From Shimia sediminis (GTDB lineage Bacteria; Pseudomonadota; Alphaproteobacteria; Rhodobacterales; Rhodobacteraceae), in the NCBI RefSeq assembly GCF_003990645.1, contig NZ_RYZK01000013.1:1-64000 (forward strand): a DNA stretch of 64,000 nucleotides. The letters are read 5' to 3'. The notes beneath the pieces are model-generated. The model ran no database searches, was not told the DNA's origin, and worked only from the letters and a program-made list of their open reading frames with translations. Shown here one piece after another: positions 33,989 to 42,713 of this stretch. Made by a program: the position numbers and the translations under genes. Each line of letters starts with the position of its first letter. Within the stretch, counting starts at the first letter, position 1.

Positions 33989-34974
33989 GCAAGGCGGTCC
34001 TGCAAGCGGGCATAGGCGGCGTGGTATTCGCGCTCGATCCGGTTGACGATCTCAGCTGCGGGCGCAACCTCTTTGACAGCACCAATGCCCTGGCCCGATC
34101 CCCAGATGGTTTTCCAGGCCTTTGGTTTCTCGCGTTTGTCGCCAAAACTCATGGTGGAGACATCGCCTTCGGGCAGGTTGTCGGGGTCCATGCCCGCGTT
34201 TTCGACCGAGCCGCGCAGATAGTTGCCGGAAACGCCGGTGAAGAGCGAAGAATACACGATGTCATCGGCGCCGGAGGCGACGATCATGTCCTTGTAACCC
34301 TGTTGCGCGTTGGCCTCTTCCGTCGCAATGAACGGCGAGCCGATATAGCCGAGGTCCGCGCCCATGGCGAGCGCCGCCAGAAGCGAGTCGCCGGTGGCAA
34401 TCGCGCCGGACAGCAGAAGCGGGCCGTCGAACCATTCGCGGATTTCCGAGATCAGCGCCAGCGGCGATTGCGGGCCGGCGTGGCCACCGGCGCCTGCGGC
34501 CACGGCGATCAGGCCATCGGCCCCCTTTTCAATCGCCTTCTTGGCAAACTTGTTGTTGATGATGTCGTGCAGCGCAATGCCACCGGCGGCATGTGCGGCC
34601 TCGTTCACTTCGACCCGCGCGCCAAGCGAGGTGATCCAGATCGGCACCTCGTGCTGGACGCAAATCTCGATGTCACGATCAAGCCGCGTGTTGGAGCGGT
34701 GCACGATCTGGTTCACCGCATAAGGCGCCGCAGGTGTGTCGGGGTTGGCCTGATTGTGGCGGTCCAGCTCTTCCTTGATCTCGGTCAGCCATGTGTCCAG
34801 GAGCGGATGCTCGCCTTCGCCTTCGCGGGCATTCAGCGCCGGAAAGCTGCCGATCACGCCCGCCTTGCACTGGGCGATGACCAGCGCGGGCACCGAAATG
34901 ATGAACAGGGGCGAGGCTACGGCGGGAATACGCAGGCCTTGAAGTTGTTTTGGCAGATGGCTGTCGCCGGGCAT
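33985..34974 (-). CDS. Nitronate monooxygenase (NMO/2-nitropropane dioxygenase family)
   Basis: 329 residues, TIM-barrel flavoprotein. FMN-phosphate motifs GADGLIAVAAGAGGHAG and LLSGAIATGDSLLAALAMGADLGYIGSPFIAT are clear, with the His of GGHAG being the usual catalytic base. It oxidises alkyl nitronates or related toxic compounds, or acts as an FMN oxidoreductase on another substrate. It heads the run NMO-phosphatase-kinase-SDR. Confidence 0.88.
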   Translation of the reverse strand: MPGDSHLPKQLQGLRIPAVASPLFIISVPALVIAQCKAGVIGSFPALNAREGEGEHPLLDTWLTEIKEELDRHNQANPDTPAAPYAVNQIVHRSNTRLDRDIEICVQHEVPIWITSLGARVEVNEAAHAAGGIALHDIINNKFAKKAIEKGADGLIAVAAGAGGHAGPQSPLALISEIREWFDGPLLLSGAIATGDSLLAALAMGADLGYIGSPFIATEEANAQQGYKDMIVASGADDIVYSSLFTGVSGNYLRGSVENAGMDPDNLPEGDVSTMSFGDKREKPKAWKTIWGSGQGIGAVKEVAPAAEIVNRIEREYHAAYARLQDRLA

Positions 34975-35135
34975 GGGGATCTCCTGATATCACACATACC
35001 CGACGGTATGTTTTTTGGCGCGAGGTGCAAGTCTTCGTCGCCACGACATTGCGTCACTTGGCCCTTTGTCCAATCTCCACAACCGAAATCGGTCCGCAAG
35101 AACCGGCGTTTTGCGGACCCTGTGGCCCCCTGCCC

Positions 35136-35864
35136 TTAGTCCTTGGTCGGAGTGGGAGGAGGAGCCAGCAGCATGAAGCCCGTGGCCGAGATAAAGCCCA
35201 CCATGGCCCATACCGCGATCCAGGCGCCGGGGCTCTTGCCGCTCATGTCGACATAGTGCGCCAGCCCCATCTGGGACGAAAAGAACACCCAGCCCGAGAC
35301 GATCATCGCCACGCCGTACTCTTCCATACGCCCCAGCAGGCGCATCAGCGCGGCGACGCTGAGAAAGATGATCACCGCGTTGTGGGCAGCCGTGCCCGCC
35401 GCGGTGTGCTGGTGGTGATTGAGAAACACCAGCGAAGCCACGGTCACGCCAACGATAAAGTGGATGGTGGGCGGGGTTTCCGCGCCATATTTCTTCAGAA
35501 CGACAAGGCCGGAGATCCCAAGCGCGAGGATCATGCCCATGATCGACACGTGTTCGGATTCAGCATGCCCCGCCCCATCAAAGACGCCCAGCGGCGGGTG
35601 CATGATGAAGGTATCCGCCAGGATGTAGCCCGCTCCCGCCACGATGGCGAGCCAGGCCTCTTTGGTGCCAAGCGCCACGACGCCTTTGCGTTCAAAGATC
35701 GCAACGGCCCCCATGGCAACAAGGAAGATTGACGGGAAATAATGTCCGTAAAACTGGTTAACAACATTTCTGGGCCGGTGCTCGACCAGCCAATCCCAGA
35801 TAAATGGCGCCAACGCCAGCTGGGCCAGTGCAAAGATGATCAGCAGTGTCCGTTTCGAAGTCAT
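35136..35864 (-). CDS. Multi-helix membrane protein
   Basis: 242 residues from ATG 35864, with seven or so hydrophobic segments and histidine-containing motifs (IMHPPLGVFDGAGHAESEH, FLNHHQHTAAGTAAHN) that could bind metal or heme within the membrane. No family I can name. It lies between NMO and the CoA-ligase gene on the same strand, separated by about 160 and 85 bases, so it is not clearly part of either. Confidence 0.7.
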   Translation of the reverse strand: MTSKRTLLIIFALAQLALAPFIWDWLVEHRPRNVVNQFYGHYFPSIFLVAMGAVAIFERKGVVALGTKEAWLAIVAGAGYILADTFIMHPPLGVFDGAGHAESEHVSIMGMILALGISGLVVLKKYGAETPPTIHFIVGVTVASLVFLNHHQHTAAGTAAHNAVIIFLSVAALMRLLGRMEEYGVAMIVSGWVFFSSQMGLAHYVDMSGKSPGAWIAVWAMVGFISATGFMLLAPPPTPTKD

Positions 35865-35949
35865 GTGTCCCCCTCTCCGCGCGCGTTCTGGTCTGGCGCG
35901 TTCATTCATGACACGGCGGAGAGGAGTGTCTGTCAATCTTTTTGAGACC

Positions 35950-37575
35950 TCACCCGGAGGCAGGCAACACGTGATCCATGTACTTTTTGCGCAGGGTCAG
36001 TTTGGACACCTTGCCCGTGGCGGTCAGCGGCAATTCATCTTCGAACACCACGTCGTCGGGCAATTGCCACTTGGCAAAATGTTCTTCCAGGAGCGCCATC
36101 AGCTCGGACACCTCGGGTTTGCCCTCGGGGGAGGGCACCACGATCAGAAGCGGGCGTTCGTCCCACTTGGGATGCGGCACGGCGATCACGGCGCAATTGG
36201 CCACCCTGGGGTGGGCCATCACGGTGTTTTCCAGATCGAGCGAGCTGATCCATTCACCGCCCGATTTGATCAGGTCCTTGGCGCGGTCGGTGATGGTGAG
36301 ATAGCCGTCACCATCAATGGTGGCGACATCGCCGGTGCCAAACCAGCCCTCGGCGTCAAAGGCTGTGGCATTGGCCTCGTCATTCTTGAAATAGCCCGAG
36401 GTGATGGCATTGCCGCGCACATAAAGCTCGCCCGCGGCCTCGCCATCGTGGGGCAGCCGGGTGCCGTCTTCGTCCACGATCTTGAGGTCCACGCCGAAAA
36501 TGCGCCGTCCCTGTTTGCTCTTGATCTCGATCTTCTTATCCATCGAGACATCCGCGAGGTGAGCCGGGAGATTGCCCTGGGTGCCCACGGGGCTCATCTC
36601 GGTCATGCCCCAGGCGTGGCAGACGTTGACGCCGCGCTCTTCAAAGTCGCGGATCATGCTGGCCGGTGCGGCAGAGCCGCCGACCACCATGTCGCCAAAG
36701 CCAGTAGGCAAGCGCCCCTGATTGGCAATCTCGCCCTGCAGGCCCAGCCAGACCGTGGGCACGCCCCAGGCCGAGAAGACCTCTTCATTATCCATCAGCC
36801 TGAAAATGCTTTCGCCGTCCAATGCCCCGCCGGGGAAGATCAGCGAGGCCCCTGTCAGGGGCGCGGCATAGGGCAGACCCCAGGCGTTGACATGGAACAA
36901 CGGCACCACGGGCAGGATTTTCTTGCCTGGCTGCAAGGCAGAGGGCAGCGACAGCCCGACCATCATCGCGTGCAGAACCGTCGAGCGATGGGTGTAGAGC
37001 GTGCCCTTGGGATTGCCGGTGGTGCCCGAGGTGTAGCACAGCCCCACGGCGGTCTCTTCCGGGAGTTCCGGCCAGTCGTAGGACTCGGGGTGACCGTCGA
37101 GCAGCTCTTCGTAGCACAGGTAGTCGCCGTCGGGCATATGGGCGCGGTCGGTCATGACGACCACTTTCAACCCCTTGGGCCAGTGATCGCGCAAGGCGGC
37201 AACAATCGGAACAAAAGTGAGGTCCACAAACAGCATCGTGTCCTCGGCATGGGTCACGATATAGGTCATCTGCTCGGCCGAGAGGCGCGGGTTGATGGTG
37301 TGGCACACAGAGCCGATACCCGCGATGGCATAATAAAGCTCAAAATGGCGGTAGCCGTTCCAGGCCAGCGTGGCGATGCGGTCCCCCGGATTGGCGCCCT
37401 GAGCCTTGAGACCATGCGCCAGCTGCGCCACGCGGCGGGCACTGTCGGCATAGGTATAGCGGTGCAGATCGCCCTCGGTTCGTACCGAGACGATTTCCCC
37501 CGTGGGGTGTGTGTCTGCAGCAAATGTCAGAATATCCGCCACATTCAACGGACGCATCATCATAGACCCCAGCAT
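35950..37575 (-). CDS. Acyl-CoA ligase (AMP-forming), DmdB/long-chain type
   Basis: 541 residues from ATG 37575, which follows GGGAGG. Adenylation motifs: YTSGTTGNPKGTLYTHRS, then GMTEMSPVGTQG, GWFGTGDVATIDGDGY and the C-terminal Lys loop LTATGKVSKLTLRKKY. The order and start resemble DmdB (3-methylmercaptopropionate-CoA ligase) and medium/long-chain ligases of roseobacters. The exact acid cannot be fixed. Confidence 0.88.
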   Translation of the reverse strand: MLGSMMMRPLNVADILTFAADTHPTGEIVSVRTEGDLHRYTYADSARRVAQLAHGLKAQGANPGDRIATLAWNGYRHFELYYAIAGIGSVCHTINPRLSAEQMTYIVTHAEDTMLFVDLTFVPIVAALRDHWPKGLKVVVMTDRAHMPDGDYLCYEELLDGHPESYDWPELPEETAVGLCYTSGTTGNPKGTLYTHRSTVLHAMMVGLSLPSALQPGKKILPVVPLFHVNAWGLPYAAPLTGASLIFPGGALDGESIFRLMDNEEVFSAWGVPTVWLGLQGEIANQGRLPTGFGDMVVGGSAAPASMIRDFEERGVNVCHAWGMTEMSPVGTQGNLPAHLADVSMDKKIEIKSKQGRRIFGVDLKIVDEDGTRLPHDGEAAGELYVRGNAITSGYFKNDEANATAFDAEGWFGTGDVATIDGDGYLTITDRAKDLIKSGGEWISSLDLENTVMAHPRVANCAVIAVPHPKWDERPLLIVVPSPEGKPEVSELMALLEEHFAKWQLPDDVVFEDELPLTATGKVSKLTLRKKYMDHVLPASG

Positions 37576-37773
37576 ATCTGGCCCTCCCAAGCCGTGATGT
37601 TTCTTTGTTAACAAAGACTAGGGCAGACGCCGCGACACGCAACGGAAATTTTTCAGACTTCCGCTGCGTCGCGGGATGTGGGCGGGTGCACAGGCACCGT
37701 TCAGCGGCGAACAGTGTGGTGGATTGCCGGGGGGCGCCTGCCGCCCTAAGTGCTATAGGAAAGGAGACACATC

Positions 37774-38689
37774 ATGTCGATCAGACCTGTTCTCGAAACC
37801 CGCAAGGCCCAACCCACCATGGAGGGCGCAGGCGTGCACCTGCACCGCGCCTTTGGGTTTCGCGATCCCGATGAGCTGGACCCGTTCCTGATGATGGACC
37901 ATTTCCGCAATGATGATCCGGCCAAGTATCAGGCTGGCTTTCCATGGCACCCGCATCGCGGCATTGAGACCATCACCTATGTCTTGTCCGGAGCGGTGGA
38001 GCATCAGGATTCGCTGGGCAATACCGGTAATCTTGGCGCAGGCGATGTGCAATGGATGACTGCCGGGTCAGGCATTCTGCATCAGGAGATGCCCAGCCCG
38101 GATGCGCAGGGCGTCAACCACGGCTTTCAGCTATGGGCCAACCTGCCGCGTGACCTGAAGATGACCGATCCGCGCTATCAGGATGTGACCGCGGGAGACA
38201 TTCCCGAGATCATTGACGATGACGGCACGCGGGTGCGCATCGTGATCGGGTCATTCTGGGGCAAGACCGGTCCTGTCGACGGCATTGCGGCAGACCCGAT
38301 GTTCCTGGACATCACGGTGCCTGCGGGGGTGAAAAAGACCTTTCCGGTCGACACCTACCGGCGGGCCTTTGCCTATGTGTTTGAAGGTGCAGGTGCCTTT
38401 GCCGATGCCAGCCAGCCAGCCGACCGGCGTGTTGCTGGAAAAGGAAGTTGCCGGGGAAGAGGTGAATATCCGCGACATGTCCGGTGACCGCACGCTGGTG
38501 CGGTTCGGGACCGGCGATGAGGTCACGGTGCAGGCCGGCGAACAGGGCCTGCGGTTTCTGTTGATCTCGGGCCAGCCTATTCAGGAGCCCGTAGCCTGGC
38601 ACGGGCCGATTGTGATGAACACGCAGGCCGAGCTGCGGCAGGCCTTTGCCGACCTCAGGAACGGGACGTTCATCAAACCGGCGCATTGA
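37774..38689 (+). pseudogene. Pirin-family protein gene, frameshifted
   Basis: Read in one frame, the first ~210 residues are a normal pirin with iron ligands in FPWHPHRGIETITYV and GILHQEMP. At 38408-38421 the sequence CCAGCCAGCCAGCC carries three CCAG units. With two units the frame would run on into [20 protein letters not shown] and a normal pirin end at 38689 (about 303 residues). With three it ends early at 38487 after an unrelated tail. The 4-base tandem repeat suggests slippage: a real mutation, a switchable site, or a sequence error. Confidence 0.8.
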
Positions 38690-38738
38690 GCTGAAAGCAT
38701 GTGGAGGGGCGCTGCCCCTCTGCCCCAAGGGGCATTCA

Positions 38739-38766
38739 CCCCGGGATATTTTCGGCCAAAAGAAGC
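38739..38766. repeat. Short intergenic motif, copy 2
   Basis: CCCGGGATATTTTCGGCCAA followed by AAGAAG, the inverted counterpart of 33256-33283. It lies just past the stop of the TetR gene and next to a GAGGGGCGCTGCCCCTC hairpin (38704-38721), so it may mark the transcript end. Confidence 0.45.
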
Positions 38767-38779
38767 AAGGACGTTGGCG

Positions 38780-39367
38780 TCAGGCTGCCACTGTCTTGCG
38801 CACCATGTCCCAGTAGACCTGTTCGACTTGGTCGAGCGACAGGCGGCCGCCCTCGCGGAACCAGGTGTTGACGCCGGTCAGCATGGCGATCACGGCCAGG
38901 GTGGCGATCTTGGTGTCCGGCACGGCAAAGCTGCCCTCGGCCTGGCCGTCCTGCAAGATGCCTTCGAGGGTATCTTCGTACTGGCGGCGCAGGCCTTCGA
39001 TCACCGCGAAGTTCCCGGGCGTCAGGTTGCGCAGCTCCATGTAGGCGATGAACACCTCGTCGGGGCGCGCCGAGTGAAAGCGGATGTGGAAGCGGGTAAA
39101 GGCCTCGAGACGTTCCATGGCGCTGCCGCTGGCGGGCTGATCCGCGCGGGCCTCCATCAGGTCGCGCATGTGGGTTTGCATCAGGTCGAACAACAGGCTT
39201 TGCTTGTCCGGGGTGTAGTTGTAGAGCGCCCCGGCCTGCACGCCGACCTCTTTGGCGATCTGGCGCATCGAGACGGCGGCAAAGCCGTGGCGCGCGAACA
39301 ACGTCAGCGCCGCGCTGCGCACGCGCGGGCCAGTGATGTCGGAATGGGAGCCGGTGGTTCTTGCCAT
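38780..39367 (-). CDS. TetR-family regulator
   Basis: 195 residues. HTH: VRSAALTLFARHGFAAVSMRQIAKEVGVQAGALYNYTPDKQSLLFDLM. The effector domain with FHIRFHSARPDEVFIAYMELRNLTP resembles regulators of acyl-CoA metabolism. Complete, ATG 39367. It may control the ligase or the acyl-CoA block behind it, but no operator is visible. Confidence 0.9.
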   Translation of the reverse strand: MARTTGSHSDITGPRVRSAALTLFARHGFAAVSMRQIAKEVGVQAGALYNYTPDKQSLLFDLMQTHMRDLMEARADQPASGSAMERLEAFTRFHIRFHSARPDEVFIAYMELRNLTPGNFAVIEGLRRQYEDTLEGILQDGQAEGSFAVPDTKIATLAVIAMLTGVNTWFREGGRLSLDQVEQVYWDMVRKTVAA

Positions 39368-39463
39368 GGGGAGAGGTTAACTGAACAGGCGTTCTTATAA
39401 AACCCCCGCTTGCCGTTTTCACAGGCTTGGGGCAAAAAGGGGCAGTTCTGCTGGATCGCCCTT

Positions 39464-39706
39464 ATGAAGCTTGCCCCGATTGCCCTGATCTGCCTGTTGA
39501 TTGCCGCCTGCACCCCGTTTCCCGAGGTGGATGAGGCGGCGCGCGCGGATGTCTCGACGGCCAAGTTTCCCAAGGTGGTGCCGATGGAAGACATCATCGA
39601 CCCGCCAGAGGCGCGGCTGGATGAAAACAGCGAGGCGCATCTGGAGGGGCGGATTTCCGGCCTGAAACGGCGCGCAAAGACGCTGGAAGCCCTGACACTG
39701 GAATAA
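39464..39706 (+). CDS. Small lipoprotein
   Basis: 80 residues from ATG 39464. Lipoprotein signal with lipobox LIAAC (Cys17), then a short acidic region ending in two helical stretches (NSEAHLEGRISGLKRRAKTLEAL). It should be lipid-anchored in the envelope. No family recognised. It precedes hom by about 120 bases. Confidence 0.75.
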   Translation: MKLAPIALICLLIAACTPFPEVDEAARADVSTAKFPKVVPMEDIIDPPEARLDENSEAHLEGRISGLKRRAKTLEALTLE

Positions 39707-39824
39707 TACGTCCCATGAGGCCCGGCATTGGCGGTTTGTGACAGGCCAATGTTCAAGCCACGTTGCACAGTCAGGTGTTAGTCGGTACATGGCAGGTGAA
39801 TCTGCAACTCATGAGGAAGTGACG

Positions 39825-41111
39825 ATGACCAGCCCCTTGCGTCTTGGCATTGCCGGATTGGGCACCGTTGGTGTCGGTGTCGTAAAAATTGTGCGTCAAA
39901 AGGCAAACCTTTTGGCCATGCGCACAGGACGCCCGGTTGTCATCACCGCCGTCTCGGCCCGCTCGCGCGACAAGGATCGCGGCGTGAACCTGTCGGATTA
40001 CGCCTGGGAGGACGATCCCGTCGCCCTGGCCAGGCGCAATGACGTGGACGTGTTTGTCGAGCTGATGGGGGGCGACGAAGGCCCCGCCAAGGACTCGGTC
40101 GAAGCGGCGATTGCGGCTGGCAAGGACGTGGTCACAGCCAACAAGGCGCTGTTGGCGCACCATGGGCAGGCATTGGCCGAAGCCGCCGAAGCCAAGGGCG
40201 CTGTCCTGCGCTTTGAGGCGGCTGTCGCGGGTGGCATCCCGGTCATCAAGTCCCTGACCGAGGGTCTGGCCGGAAACGAAATCACCCGCGTCATGGGCGT
40301 GATGAACGGCACCTGCAACTATATCCTGACCCGGATGCAGGACGCTGGCCTGCCCTATGAAGAGGTTTTTGCCGAAGCCGATGCACTGGGCTATCTCGAA
40401 GCTGACCCCAATCTTGACGTGGGCGGCATTGATGCAGGCCACAAGCTGTCGCTGTTGTCCGCGATTGCCTTTGGCACGCAGGTTGATTTTGACGGGGTTG
40501 AGCTGGAAGGCATTCAGCGCATCTCGATCGAAGACATCCACCAGGCCGAAGACCTTGGCTACAAGATCAAGCTTCTGGGCGTTGCGCAGATGACCGGTCG
40601 TGGCCTTGAACAGCGCATGAGCCCCTGCCTTGTGCCCGCAGACAGCCCGCTTGGCCAGCTCAAGGGCGGCACCAACATGGTGGTGATCGAAGGCGACGCC
40701 GTGGAACAGGTGGTTCTGCGCGGTCCCGGTGCGGGCGAAGGCCCCACCGCCAGCGCCGTCATGGGCGACGTTCTGGACATTGCCCGTGGCCTGCGGATTT
40801 CGACCTTTGGCGTGCCCGCCGCGGAGCTTGTCACCGCCAAGGCAGCGCAATCGAATTCGCCCGCGCCTTACTACCTGCACCTCACGCTCGAGGACAAACC
40901 CGGCGCGCTGGCCAAGATTGCCGCCGTGCTGGGTGACAATGGCATCAGCATCGACCGTATGCGCCAGACCCGCCACACCGACACCAACGCGCCTGTGTTG
41001 ATCGTGACCCATAAAATCCAGCGTGCCGCGCTGGACTCGGCCGTCGCCGCCATGCGCGAGACCGGGGTGATGGTGAACGATCCCGTGGCCCTGCGCATCG
41101 AATCCGTCTGA
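39825..41111 (+). CDS. hom: Homoserine dehydrogenase
   Basis: 428 residues from ATG 39825, preceded by GAGGAAG. N-terminal NAD(P)-binding LGIAGLGTVGVGVVK, catalytic-region TANKALLAHHG and GGIPVIKSLTEGLAGN with NGTCNYIL, and a C-terminal ACT domain (YYLHLTLEDKPGALAKIAAVLGDNG) for feedback control by threonine. It makes homoserine for threonine and methionine. Followed by glpX after 72 bases. Confidence 0.96.
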   Translation: MTSPLRLGIAGLGTVGVGVVKIVRQKANLLAMRTGRPVVITAVSARSRDKDRGVNLSDYAWEDDPVALARRNDVDVFVELMGGDEGPAKDSVEAAIAAGKDVVTANKALLAHHGQALAEAAEAKGAVLRFEAAVAGGIPVIKSLTEGLAGNEITRVMGVMNGTCNYILTRMQDAGLPYEEVFAEADALGYLEADPNLDVGGIDAGHKLSLLSAIAFGTQVDFDGVELEGIQRISIEDIHQAEDLGYKIKLLGVAQMTGRGLEQRMSPCLVPADSPLGQLKGGTNMVVIEGDAVEQVVLRGPGAGEGPTASAVMGDVLDIARGLRISTFGVPAAELVTAKAAQSNSPAPYYLHLTLEDKPGALAKIAAVLGDNGISIDRMRQTRHTDTNAPVLIVTHKIQRAALDSAVAAMRETGVMVNDPVALRIESV

Positions 41112-41183
41112 ACAGGTTCTTGTGCAGAGCCGCGCGCGCGACTAAACCAGATTTCAACCAACTATTCTTCTGAGGACCTCTCA

Positions 41184-42146
41184 ATGTCTCCCAAAGCCGA
41201 ATTTCATGATCGTATGCTGTCTCTGGGCCTTGCCCGCGTGGCAGAGCAGGCCGCACTGGCCTCGGCCCATTGGGTTGGCCGTGGCGACGAGAAGGCCGCC
41301 GACCAGGCCGCCGTCAATGCCATGCGCGAACAGTTGAACCTTTTGGAGATTGCGGGCGTCGTGGTGATCGGCGAAGGCGAACGGGACGAAGCACCGATGC
41401 TTTACATCGGTGAAGAGGTCGGCACCGGCGAAGGCCCGGGCGTTGACATCGCGCTGGACCCGCTGGAAGGCACCACGCTGACCGCCAAGGACATGCCCAA
41501 CGCCCTGACCGTGATTGCCATGGGCCCGCGCGGCTCGATGCTGCACGCACCGGACGTCTACATGGACAAGCTGGCGGTTGGTCCCGGCTATCCGACCGAT
41601 GTTGTCTCGCTCGACATGTCGCCGAAAGAACGGGTTGAGGCGCTGGCCGCGGCCAAAGGTTGCAAGACCGAAGACATCACCGTCTGCATCCTCGAACGTC
41701 CCCGCCACGCCGACATAATCGCCGAAGTGCGCGCCACGGGTGCCTCGATCCGGCTGATCACCGATGGTGACGTCGCGGGCGTCATGCACTGCGCCGAGGC
41801 CGACGTGACCGGTATCGACATGTACATGGGTCAGGGTGGCGCGCCTGAGGGTGTGCTGGCAGCCTCGGCCCTGAAATGCATGGGCGGTCAGATCTGGGGT
41901 CGCCTGTTGTTCCGCAACGACGATGAACGTGGCCGCGCCGCCAAGGCGGGCATCACCGACCTCAACCGCATCTATGCGCGTGACGAGATGGTGACACAGG
42001 ACGTGATCTTTGCCGCCACCGGCGTCACCAGCGGGTCGCTGGTTGAAGGCATCAAGACCGAACCCGGCTGGGCCACCACCGAAACCCTGCTGATGCGTTC
42101 GAAATCCGGCTCGGTGCGGCGCATGACCTACCGCACCCCGGTCTGA
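41184..42146 (+). CDS. glpX: Fructose-1,6-bisphosphatase, class II
   Basis: 320 residues, normal for GlpX. Metal and phosphate motifs VVIGEGERDEAPMLYIGEEVG and DIALDPLEGTTLTAKD, then ITDGDVAGVMHC. It carries out the gluconeogenic dephosphorylation of fructose 1,6-bisphosphate. Complete; ATG 41184 after GAGGA. The next gene starts 3 bases after its stop. Confidence 0.97.
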   Translation: MSPKAEFHDRMLSLGLARVAEQAALASAHWVGRGDEKAADQAAVNAMREQLNLLEIAGVVVIGEGERDEAPMLYIGEEVGTGEGPGVDIALDPLEGTTLTAKDMPNALTVIAMGPRGSMLHAPDVYMDKLAVGPGYPTDVVSLDMSPKERVEALAAAKGCKTEDITVCILERPRHADIIAEVRATGASIRLITDGDVAGVMHCAEADVTGIDMYMGQGGAPEGVLAASALKCMGGQIWGRLLFRNDDERGRAAKAGITDLNRIYARDEMVTQDVIFAATGVTSGSLVEGIKTEPGWATTETLLMRSKSGSVRRMTYRTPV

Positions 42147-42149
42147 GTT

Positions 42150-42713
42150 TTGACGCGCGCGCTGATCCTGATTGATATCCAGGAGGGGATGGATAGCCCC
42201 CTCTGGGGCGCGCGTAACAACCCGGATGCAGAAAACAACGCGGCCCGCCTGTTGGCCGCGTTTCGTGTTTCTGGCGCGCCGCTGGTGCATATCCAGCACT
42301 TTTCAACTCGGTCGACCAGCCCCCTGCACCCGGATCAGGGTGGCAATGCGATCAAGGGCATCGTGGCCCCGCGCGAGGGTGAGACGGTGTTTGGCAAAGG
42401 CACCAACTCGGCCTTTATCGGCACGCCACTGGAGGCGCATCTGCGCGATCTTGGCGTCACGGGGGTGGTGATTGCCGGTCTCTCTACGCCGCAGTGTATC
42501 TCGACCTCGGTGCGCATGGCGGCGAACCTTGGCTTTGACACATGGCTTGCCCATGATGCCTGTGCGGCGTTCGAGACCCATGCAGCCTATGGCTGGAACC
42601 CGGACGCCCCCCGGATGACCGCGCAACACATCCACGACAGCGAGGTTTCGATCCTGCATGGCGAATTCTGTCAGGCCATGACCACAGACGCGATACTTGG
42701 GGCGCTGGCATGA
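42150..42713 (+). CDS. Isochorismatase-family cysteine hydrolase
   Basis: 187 residues from a TTG at 42150, 3 bases after glpX. Catalytic triad positions: Asp9 in LILIDIQEGMD, Lys in VFGKGTNSAF, Cys in GLSTPQCISTS. It hydrolyses an amide or related bond (nicotinamidase/isochorismatase class); the substrate is unknown. The stop overlaps the recJ start (ATGA). Confidence 0.88.
   Translation: MTRALILIDIQEGMDSPLWGARNNPDAENNAARLLAAFRVSGAPLVHIQHFSTRSTSPLHPDQGGNAIKGIVAPREGETVFGKGTNSAFIGTPLEAHLRDLGVTGVVIAGLSTPQCISTSVRMAANLGFDTWLAHDACAAFETHAAYGWNPDAPRMTAQHIHDSEVSILHGEFCQAMTTDAILGALA

Noticed and set aside
35836-37611. Long plus-strand open frame opposite the CoA ligase
   Set aside because: Antisense to a gene with all adenylation motifs.
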